DNA of 64,000 nt from Parvularcula sp038749595 (lineage in GTDB: Bacteria; Pseudomonadota; Alphaproteobacteria; Caulobacterales; Parvularculaceae), in contig JBCDHW010000005.1 in assembly GCA_038749595.1 (NCBI GenBank), forward strand, positions 213,239-277,238, given 5' to 3'. Positions 8,102 through 15,138 of the stretch are shown one piece after another. The notes beneath the pieces are model-generated. The model saw nothing but the letters and a program-made list of their open reading frames with translations, was not told the DNA's origin and ran no database searches. Position numbers and translations under genes: made by a program. Numbering within the stretch: the first letter of the stretch is position 1; each line of letters begins with the position of its first letter.

Positions 8102-8977
8102 ATGCAGCATCATCGAAAACGCATTGGTTTGGCGTGTGCAGCGAGCGCTTTTTGGGTCGCGTGTTTTTCCACCCATGCCGCCGCAACCAGCGACGATGAA
8201 GCGGGCCTGCGGATCAATCTCGCCGGGTACCAGCGGGCACTCACCCAAATCGTCGCGAAGTCCGCGTGTTTCGCGCACGTGCAGGCGGACAATTCCGACC
8301 ATTTGGCTGAGATGTCCCGCTCAGCGGAGGAATTCGAAGCCACCTATGCGGGCTTTTTGGAAGGGAGTGACAGCCTCGGCCTCACCGCTGAACTGAGCGC
8401 GGTGGTCATTACGGCCATTGAGGAAGCCAAGCGCGCTTGGGCACCGATGAAGGCCGCGATCGCCAACATCGAAGCAACCGGCACAGTCTCCCGCGCCGAT
8501 CTCCAAGCGCTGGCCACCAACGCGAACATTGCCTTCGCTAAGGCAAACGCGACCGTCGATGCGATGGTTGCGAGCTATGCAACGGACGGCGACGTTGAAA
8601 CTGCACGCGCAAAGACCATCAATGCAGCAGGCGCCCAACGGTCCCGTGCCCAACGCTCCGCGAAGGACTTTTGCATGATCGCAGCGCGGATTGACGTTGC
8701 CGCCCATCGCGAAGAGCTTCGGGCGACGGTCGCGCGCTTTGATCAGGTCCTCAGCGATTTGAAATCAGGCGAAAATGGCCTGGAGACACCGGGTCCTCGG
8801 ATCGCGGAAGAGCTGGAGCGTGTCGGCGTGATTTGGCGTAAGCTGACGCCAGAGCTGGATGGCGTGCTGGCAGGCGGAACGCCGGACCAAGGCGTTATTG
8901 GTGTCGTTGCTGTGCAGAGCAACCGCGTACTCCGCGAGATGAATCGCGCCGTGTACCGATATACCATCACAGACTGA
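8102..8977 (+). CDS. Periplasmic protein with two PilJ-type (type IV pili MCP N-terminal) domains
   Basis: A 291-residue protein with a Sec signal peptide (ending HAAATS) and no other membrane segment. Two halves each match the helical PilJ/NarX-like sensor pattern: RINLAGYQRALTQIVAKSAC (from about residue 38) and TINAAGAQRSRAQRSAKDFC (from about residue 180), both continuing into ID/NSD plus long helices. In NarX, NarQ and PilJ this domain is extracytoplasmic and often binds nitrate or transmits conformational signals; here it is free-standing and doubled, so it may be a binding or accessory protein. A Cys ends each motif. The function is inferred only. Confidence 0.6.
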   Translation: MQHHRKRIGLACAASAFWVACFSTHAAATSDDEAGLRINLAGYQRALTQIVAKSACFAHVQADNSDHLAEMSRSAEEFEATYAGFLEGSDSLGLTAELSAVVITAIEEAKRAWAPMKAAIANIEATGTVSRADLQALATNANIAFAKANATVDAMVASYATDGDVETARAKTINAAGAQRSRAQRSAKDFCMIAARIDVAAHREELRATVARFDQVLSDLKSGENGLETPGPRIAEELERVGVIWRKLTPELDGVLAGGTPDQGVIGVVAVQSNRVLREMNRAVYRYTITD

Positions 8978-9103
8978 GCGAAAACGTTCCCGTAAAGACG
9001 ACCCCGAGCGCTCAGAACGTGAGCGCAAGTGCACCTCGCACCGTTGTGACATGGTTAACGATGGGTTACGAGTTCACAGCAGGTCCATCGGGGGTGGTCG
9101 ACC

Positions 9104-10288
9104 ATGACGTTTTTACGTCGCAGATTTCCCAAGCCTTTTCGCGTCTGGCACCGAGAGCCGACGACCGAAGTGGTGGCCGACACCAGACCCTCGATCCCCA
9201 CGGAAGAGCCGACGAAGCACTATGGCGGTGGCCGCCATTTCGGTGATCGGCCGGACACGTCCCTCCGCGACACGCTGGTGGGCGTCAGCCTCGCGATCCT
9301 CGTTGTGGTCGCGATTGGACTGACGGCGAGCGTGAGTTACCGCGCCGGCGAAGAGACGGTTTTGGCCGAGTGGCGCGCTTATCCCACCTCGGCGGCTGTG
9401 CCCTATGCCCTGCCCGCACGGGAGGGCGGCCCCTGCGCAGGTTTTTCCGAGGGTGTCTGCCCCGAAGCGACGGAGCTGCGGTCGAATATGGCGCGTGCGC
9501 GCTATTTCCTGCGCCGCGGCGATGCCGAGGTCACGATTGGCTCCGTCGACAAGGCGCGGCGGTTCTATGAGTGGTCGGTGGAGGTGGGGCGGCCTGTGGG
9601 CGCGATCGCTTCGCGCTACGCCACCACGCGGCTGCAGTTTTTGAGCCTGACTTGCGATTATGACGCGCGGTCGCTGGCGCGGATCTCGCGGAACAATGCG
9701 GCCAACCCCCTCGGCGGCGAAATCACCACGGAACAGCGGCAGCGGGCCCTGCGCGCCCTCTCCCACTATGTTGGCGCGATCACAGGACGGCAGAGCCGTG
9801 AGACGCGGGAAGCGGCCCGCCGGTTTCAGTCGTCGCTATGGTTCGACGAAACCGGTGTCTTGACGTCAGAACAAGTGGTCCTGGCGGTTTGCGGCGCAGC
9901 GGAAATTGGCCTCGACGCGGCTTCGCAGAACCTTTTGGGAAGTATGTACGCGGTGGGGCTGGGTACCCGTCAGAGCACGGATAAAGCGCTCCAGTGGTTT
10001 CAAGAGGCAGCGCGGCAAGGAAGTGCCGACGCGAATTGGAACCTCGCGCTTTTGTTCGGTACCCAGACGACTGAATCAAGCGTGCTCGTCTGCGATGCCG
10101 ATCAAAACGCTGAGCGTGCGGACAGTTATCTGAAAGAGGCTTACGACGCTGGGCACCCCGCTGCTCGGCAAGCCGTGGAACTTTATGGCGACGCGACGCC
10201 CGAAGAACGGTGGCGGAGCATTTCGGCGCAGTTACGCACACCTGAAGCCCTGCTGCGTGTTGGTAAGGGTTGTAACCCCAATGGATAA
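9104..10288 (+). CDS. Membrane-anchored Sel1-like repeat protein
   Basis: A 394-residue protein with a basic, proline-containing cytoplasmic N-terminus (~55 residues), one membrane helix (LVGVSLAILVVVAIGLTASVSY) and a large periplasmic part. Near residues 270-305 it has a clear Sel1/SLR unit (AASQNLLGSMYAVGLGTRQSTDKALQWFQEAA) and a second, weaker one. The conserved cysteines (CAGFSEGVC, LTCDY, AVCG, VLVCD, GKGC) may form disulfides. SLR proteins are protein-interaction scaffolds; no specific role can be given. It is followed after ten bases by a lipoprotein gene and is probably co-transcribed with it. Confidence 0.65.
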   Translation: MTFLRRRFPKPFRVWHREPTTEVVADTRPSIPTEEPTKHYGGGRHFGDRPDTSLRDTLVGVSLAILVVVAIGLTASVSYRAGEETVLAEWRAYPTSAAVPYALPAREGGPCAGFSEGVCPEATELRSNMARARYFLRRGDAEVTIGSVDKARRFYEWSVEVGRPVGAIASRYATTRLQFLSLTCDYDARSLARISRNNAANPLGGEITTEQRQRALRALSHYVGAITGRQSRETREAARRFQSSLWFDETGVLTSEQVVLAVCGAAEIGLDAASQNLLGSMYAVGLGTRQSTDKALQWFQEAARQGSADANWNLALLFGTQTTESSVLVCDADQNAERADSYLKEAYDAGHPAARQAVELYGDATPEERWRSISAQLRTPEALLRVGKGCNPNG

Positions 10289-10298
10289 GGTCAGGCCC

Positions 10299-10922
10299 AT
10301 GAAACGATCTTCGATCAGCAAACTGAGCGTAGCCTTGGCTGCCCTTGCCATCGCAGGCTGTCAGACCTTTGACATGGGTGGCGGCGACGACGAAATCATC
10401 TTTATACCACCTAAGCCAGACCCCTCACCGCAGCAGCTGTGCCAAGTGACGGCGCTGGCCGAAGAGCGGAAGTCAGCGATCCGCACGGTCGAAGGTGCTG
10501 ACGTTGAGGGATGGGAGAAAGGGGAGACGTTTCTCGCCAGCAAGCTCGAAAAGTACGAAGCGCGGATGGAAATCGCCTACCGCTCGATGGTGTCGAGCTG
10601 TAATCTGTATGCGAATTGCCTCGACCGGAATGGCGGAAACGAAAGCAACTGCCTACGGAGCGAAGCAGGTTTCACGAAAGCCCGGTCGCAGTTTTTTAAC
10701 ATGGTGAGCGAGGCGGACAAACTCGCCGCGGAGATCGAGGTTGCCCGGCAAAAGGCGCTGGCGGCCCAGGCGAATGCCTTGGCTGCGAAGAGACGCGCTG
10801 AGCAGGAAAAGAAGAAGCACCAAAAGAAGAGCAGCGGCGATGAAGGCGGCTGTAGCCCCGATTGCGCAACAACGGGGAACATCTTCACCGACAATTGCTG
10901 CCCGGTTGACGACGACGATTAA
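10299..10922 (+). CDS. Hypothetical lipoprotein with coiled-coil tail
   Basis: A 207-residue protein with a lipoprotein signal (ALAALAIAGC, Cys near 20), a Cys-bearing middle domain (CQVTALAEER, SCNLYANCLDRNGGNESNC), a charged Ala/Lys helix (about 145-180) and a C-terminal Cys cluster (GGCSPDCATTGN ... NCCPVDDDD). The family is not recognised. The chosen ATG follows AAGG; another in-frame ATG 18 bases upstream would add MDKVRP. It follows the Sel1-repeat gene closely and ends before a strong terminator. Confidence 0.65.
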   Translation: MKRSSISKLSVALAALAIAGCQTFDMGGGDDEIIFIPPKPDPSPQQLCQVTALAEERKSAIRTVEGADVEGWEKGETFLASKLEKYEARMEIAYRSMVSSCNLYANCLDRNGGNESNCLRSEAGFTKARSQFFNMVSEADKLAAEIEVARQKALAAQANALAAKRRAEQEKKKHQKKSSGDEGGCSPDCATTGNIFTDNCCPVDDDD

Positions 10923-10954
10923 GCGTTTGCGCCGTAGGCGGAACAGAACGCACG

Positions 10955-10990
10955 AAAAAAGGCGCCAGGTTTTTCCCTGGCGCTTTTTTT
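10955..10990. terminator. Bidirectional intrinsic terminator
   Basis: A6 run, then the perfect stem GCGCCAGG / CCTGGCGC (10962-10969 with 10976-10983), then seven T. It serves the plus-strand lipoprotein gene and the convergent sulP gene. Confidence 0.9.
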
Positions 10991-11004
10991 GTTCTTGATA
11001 CGGC

Positions 11005-12705
11005 CTATTCAGCGGGTGAGACTTGGGCGCCGCCGCTCAGAGGATCGGGGTTGTCTTCCGCCGCATGGGCTTCACCCAGTAGCTCAAGCGCCCGTTGCAA
11101 GGCCTCAAGCCGCGACAGGCGCATCCCCGCCGGCGCCAGCATTTTCGCGATGCCGAGCCCTTCGAGCTGCTGCGCAACGGAGGCGTTGACGTTCGCCACC
11201 AGGAGGAAACGCTCCTCACGCTGAGCATCCTCAATGATCGCCTGCACCGCATAGGCAGCGGAGACGTCGAGGGTCGGCATCTGGGTGAAGTCGAGGATCA
11301 GCGCCTCGCGCCCGTGGACGTTCTCGCGGACGCGGTGGGCGATATCCGCCGCGGCGCCAAAGCTCAGCGGGCCGCTGAACTCAAACATCCGGATACGGCC
11401 GTCTGCCTTATCGAAGAGCGCCTTTTCCTCAGCATTCAGAGCAGTGAGCCGCTCTTCGCCGATCGCTGCAAGTTGGTCCTTAGCGATCGAATGGGCGAAG
11501 CCGAGCGCTGCGAGGAAGACACCGATACCCACCGCGGTGATAAGATCGACGAAGACCGTCACGACGAGGACAAGTGCCATCAGCGCAAGGTCCCAGCGCG
11601 GACCTTTGTGCGCACGCAGAATGTAGGGGAAGTCGATAATGTCCCAGCCGACCTTGATCAGGATCCCGGCAAGCACCGCATGCGGAATTTCTGCAGCCAA
11701 AGGTGTCAACGCGAGGACCACAGCGAGCAGCAACAGGCCGTGGACCATCCCGGAAATCCGCGTCATCCCGCCGGTCCGGATGTTGACCATCGTCCGCATG
11801 GTCGCGCCCGCGCCGGGGATCGCGCCGAAGAGGCCTGCGATGCTGTTGCCGATGCCCTGACCGATCAGTTCACGGTTCGAATCGTGGCGGGTCCGGGTGG
11901 CGTTGTCCGCCACGAGACTGGTCAGCAGACTGTCAATCGCGCCGAGCACAGCAAGGACGATGGCAGCCTTAAAGACCAGCACCATCACTTCCGCATCGAA
12001 CTGCGGCATCGTGAAGGCGGGGAGACGGTCTGAGAAGGCGTTGAAGGTCGGCAGCTCACTGACGAGTTTCGGCACGTCAAACGGCAGCGCAACCAGCGTG
12101 CCGATGATCAACGCCGCTAGAGGCGCTGGGACATATTTGCCGATCTGCTTGGGCCAGAAGAAGACGATCGCGAGGGCCAGGAAGGCGATGCCGGTGGCGA
12201 TCACGTCGGGGCTCATGACCGCGCCGGGGATCGCCTCGAGTGCACCGATTGTGCCGCCTCGGTCAGGTTTCGAGCCGAAGAGACGGCTGGCTTGCAGCAA
12301 GATAATGATGACGCCGATGCCGGACATAAAGCCCGAAATCACCGGGTACGGAACAAGCCTGATGTACTGACCCACGCGGAAGACACCGAACAGGATCTGC
12401 AAGATCCCGGCGAGCACCACGGCCGCGAAGATGATGCCCGCGACCTCGCCAAACGGCACGCCCGCTTGACGCGTCAGCTCGCCGACCAGGCCAGCGAAGA
12501 CGACGACCATTGGCCCTGTCGGCCCAGTGATCTGGGTGTTCGTGCCGCCGAAGGCTGCCGCGAAAAAGCCGGTGATGATCGCGCCCCAGAGGCCAGCGAT
12601 CGGGCCCGCGCCAGAGGCTTCACCAAACGCAAGCGCGAGCGGTAGGGCGATGACGCCAGCGGTGATGCCGCCGTAGAGATCGCCGCGGATATGTTTGAGG
12701 TTCAT
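11005..12705 (-). CDS. SulP family anion transporter with STAS domain
   Basis: A 566-residue SLC26/SulP transporter. The N-terminal signature LYGGITAGVIALPLALAFG and the following membrane core carry substrate; a cytosolic STAS domain occupies about residues 420-545 (LILDFTQMPTLDVSAAYAVQ). Family members move sulfate, bicarbonate or dicarboxylates; the sequence alone does not settle which, although the FGEASGAGP variant resembles bacterial bicarbonate/sulfate members. A tiny His-rich open frame overlaps its start (ATGA at 12702-12705). It is convergent with the lipoprotein gene across a shared terminator. Confidence 0.93.
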   Translation of the reverse strand: MNLKHIRGDLYGGITAGVIALPLALAFGEASGAGPIAGLWGAIITGFFAAAFGGTNTQITGPTGPMVVVFAGLVGELTRQAGVPFGEVAGIIFAAVVLAGILQILFGVFRVGQYIRLVPYPVISGFMSGIGVIIILLQASRLFGSKPDRGGTIGALEAIPGAVMSPDVIATGIAFLALAIVFFWPKQIGKYVPAPLAALIIGTLVALPFDVPKLVSELPTFNAFSDRLPAFTMPQFDAEVMVLVFKAAIVLAVLGAIDSLLTSLVADNATRTRHDSNRELIGQGIGNSIAGLFGAIPGAGATMRTMVNIRTGGMTRISGMVHGLLLLAVVLALTPLAAEIPHAVLAGILIKVGWDIIDFPYILRAHKGPRWDLALMALVLVVTVFVDLITAVGIGVFLAALGFAHSIAKDQLAAIGEERLTALNAEEKALFDKADGRIRMFEFSGPLSFGAAADIAHRVRENVHGREALILDFTQMPTLDVSAAYAVQAIIEDAQREERFLLVANVNASVAQQLEGLGIAKMLAPAGMRLSRLEALQRALELLGEAHAAEDNPDPLSGGAQVSPAE

Positions 12706-12740
12706 GAGTGCTCGTGCCCTTCCTCATGCATCGCGTGCAT
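12702..12740 (-). CDS. Possible His-rich leader peptide overlapping sulP
   Basis: A 12-codon frame, MHAMHEEGHEHS, stops inside the sulP start codon (ATGA overlap). Four of its twelve residues are His. The stop-start overlap suggests coupling of sulP translation to the short frame. The GAGGAAGGG that would serve sulP lies within it. No coding proof is available. Confidence 0.25.
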   Translation of the reverse strand: MHAMHEEGHEHS

Positions 12741-13121
12741 GTGGTTTGCGTTCTGTTCGCGGTCGTTGGTGGTGATCTGCAGGAATGCGGTCAGGCCGCA
12801 TGTCGCTCTGGTGCGTGAGGGCGTGGCTTGGGCCGACAGGACTGGGGAGAACCGGCGTTGAAGATGGGTTATCGGGCGCGCTTCTGACTTTTGTCGCGGC
12901 GCGCCGCCTTTAACGCGCGTTGTCTGCCTTAAAGGAATGTCGCCCTCGGATGGGACGACGACCGCCACGTTACGCGGCATACGCACACCTCACTACTCAC
13001 TCTGCGCCCTGCCCCGGCGCTTGCGCTAAAGTGTGACATTGGCTGCGCCCGAGGTCCACGCCCTTTCAGCAGCGAAACAGCAGAACACTCCTCACGCAGG
13101 CGTGACGCTAGGCGGGTGTGA
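12741..13121. promoter_or_regulatory. Intergenic region upstream of sulP
   Basis: About 380 bases between the sulP leader and the small membrane protein gene, both on the minus strand. It contains short open frames with no recognisable protein and no strong hairpin-T terminator; it presumably holds the sulP promoter. I see no further structure. Confidence 0.3.
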
Positions 13122-13397
13122 TTAAGGAGCAGTTTTCTCGATGGCCGTGCGGATGACCGGCGGACAGCGGCGTTTGATCTTGCGCAGCGACCGATCAACG
13201 GTGTCGGACCGGCGACGCAGGCGCCGGACAAGACCTTGGATGGGTTTGAAATATGGGGCCAAAAGCAGAAGGCCCACCGCTACCATGACCAACCCAACGG
13301 GGATCGGCGTGACGGATAGAACAAGGCCAAAGAGCACGAGAGCGCTCCCAATCACCTTATGAAAAAACGTCAGAAGGCTTGCAGTTAGCGGGCCCAT
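13122..13397 (-). CDS. Small two-helix membrane protein (PGPGW-like)
   Basis: A 91-residue protein from the ATG at 13397, with GGAGGA just upstream. Two hydrophobic segments (KVIGSALVLFGLVLSVTPIP and GLVMVAVGLLLLAPYF) are followed by a very basic tail (LVRRLRRRSDTVDRSLRKIKRR). The TPIPVGLVMVAVGL element resembles the PGPGW-type transmembrane family, but the defining PGPGW is altered. It is divergent from ubiD. The role is unknown. Confidence 0.6.
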   Translation of the reverse strand: MGPLTASLLTFFHKVIGSALVLFGLVLSVTPIPVGLVMVAVGLLLLAPYFKPIQGLVRRLRRRSDTVDRSLRKIKRRCPPVIRTAIEKTAP

Positions 13398-13552
13398 CCG
13401 TCCTCCACCATTGCGTTGGCGTAACAAAGCAGCAGTACGCGCGCAAACCTTATTTACCGTTCGTGACGGAGCCGTGAAGGGTTCCGTCTGGATTTTCACC
13501 TGCGACTTAACCGTCGCGTGACCGGGCGGCTTGCCTCGTCCATAGGTCACGG

Positions 13553-15058
13553 ATGGCCTATAAATCACTTCGCGACTTTCTCAAAAAACTTGAAAACGAA
13601 GGCGAATTGCTCCGCGTCAAGGAGCCCGTCTCAACCGTGCTGGAGATGACAGCTTTCCAGCGCGAAATGTTAGCGCGGCAGGGGCCGGCTGTTCTTTTTG
13701 AACATGTGATCGACGAGAACGGCGCGCGGTCGCCGATGCCGGTGCTGGTCAATCTGTTCGGAACGGTGCGGCGGGTTGCGATGGCGGTGACCTTTGGCGG
13801 CAAGGAACGCCGGACGGGCGAGGAGCTGCGTGATGTCGGCGAGACGCTGGCGTTTTTGCGCCAGCCGGAGCCGCCCCAGGGCCTGAAGGACGCGATGGAG
13901 CTGCTGCCGCTAGCCAAGCAGGTGCTGGCGATGCGGCCTTCGGGGGTGAAGAAGGCACCGTGTCAGGAGGTCGTGCTCACCGGCGACGAGATCGACCTGC
14001 ATAAGATCCCGATCCAGACCTGCTGGCCGGGGGAGCCTGCGCCGCTGATCACCTGGCCCTTGATCGTGACCAAGGGACCGTCGGATGCGCGGGAGGATGC
14101 CTTCAACCTCGGCATCTACCGCATGCAGCGGCTGGGTAAGAACAAGACGATCATGCGCTGGCTCAAGCATCGCGGCGGCGCGCAGCATCACCACCGCTGG
14201 TCGAAGGAGAAGTCCGAGCCGCTTCCTGCCGCAGCCGTCCTAGGCGCTGACCCCGGCACGATCCTCGCGGCAGTGACGCCCGTTCCGGACACGCTATCGG
14301 AATACCAGTTCGCTGGCCTCCTCCGCGGGAAGAAGGCCGAGCTCGTCGACTGCAAAACCGTGCCGCTGAAAGTGCCTGCCGAAGCCGAAATCGTGCTGGA
14401 AGGCCATGTCTCCCTTGAAGAGTATGCCGACGAGGGGCCCTACGGCGACCACACCGGCTACTATAATAGTGTCGAGCAGTTCCCGGTCTTCACGGTGACT
14501 GCGATCACCATGCGGAAGGAGCCGATCTACCTCTCGACCTTCACCGGCCGCCCGCCAGACGAGCCTTCGGTGCTCGGCGAAGCGCTGAACGAGGTGTTCA
14601 TCCCGCTTCTGCAGCAACAATTCCCTGAGATCACCGACTTCTGGCTACCGCCAGAGGGGTGCAGCTACCGCATTGCCGTGATTGCCATGAAAAAGGCGTA
14701 TCCTGGCCACGCTAAGCGGGTGATGCTCGGCGCGTGGAGCTATCTCCGGCAGTTTATGTATACGAAGTGGGTGATCGTCGTGGATGACGGCATCAACGCC
14801 CGGGACTGGAAGGACGTCTGGTGGGCGATCTCCACCAAGATGGACCCTGTGCGCGATATCACGAGCCTTGAGAACACGCCGATCGACTATCTCGACTTTG
14901 CCAGCCCGGTCTCGGGGCTCGGCTCGAAGGTTGGCCTCGACGCGACCGATAAGTGGGAAGGCGAAACCAACCGCGAATGGGGCGAGGTCCTGACCATGGA
15001 CCGTGCGGTTGAGGAGAAGATGACCGCGATGATCGACAGGTTGACGCCAAGAACCTGA
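13553..15058 (+). CDS. ubiD: UbiD family decarboxylase
   Basis: A 501-residue protein aligning along its full length with UbiD, the prenylated-FMN-dependent 3-polyprenyl-4-hydroxybenzoate decarboxylase of ubiquinone synthesis. Conserved blocks are NLGIYRMQRLGKN, HRGGAQHHHRW (binding of cofactor and metal) and DEGPYGDHTGYYN (catalytic Glu/Asp region), plus FTGRPPDEPSVLGEALNEVF. Length and architecture are normal. It needs UbiX for its cofactor; ubiX is not in the window. Confidence 0.95.
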   Translation: MAYKSLRDFLKKLENEGELLRVKEPVSTVLEMTAFQREMLARQGPAVLFEHVIDENGARSPMPVLVNLFGTVRRVAMAVTFGGKERRTGEELRDVGETLAFLRQPEPPQGLKDAMELLPLAKQVLAMRPSGVKKAPCQEVVLTGDEIDLHKIPIQTCWPGEPAPLITWPLIVTKGPSDAREDAFNLGIYRMQRLGKNKTIMRWLKHRGGAQHHHRWSKEKSEPLPAAAVLGADPGTILAAVTPVPDTLSEYQFAGLLRGKKAELVDCKTVPLKVPAEAEIVLEGHVSLEEYADEGPYGDHTGYYNSVEQFPVFTVTAITMRKEPIYLSTFTGRPPDEPSVLGEALNEVFIPLLQQQFPEITDFWLPPEGCSYRIAVIAMKKAYPGHAKRVMLGAWSYLRQFMYTKWVIVVDDGINARDWKDVWWAISTKMDPVRDITSLENTPIDYLDFASPVSGLGSKVGLDATDKWEGETNREWGEVLTMDRAVEEKMTAMIDRLTPRT

Positions 15059-15138
15059 TCGGCAGACTGTTTCTTAACGGTTCAGTCGTCGGCTCGGGTG
15101 GGGATGCTTTTTTAGCCGCACGACGTGGGGTAAGAGTG

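Noticed and set aside
11871..11881. GGTTCGAATC, resembling a tRNA T-loop
   Set aside because: It lies inside sulP coding sequence and no acceptor stem or anticodon arm surrounds it.
11095..12033. 312-codon plus-strand frame opposite sulP
   Set aside because: Antisense shadow; the SulP/STAS protein is unmistakable on the minus strand.
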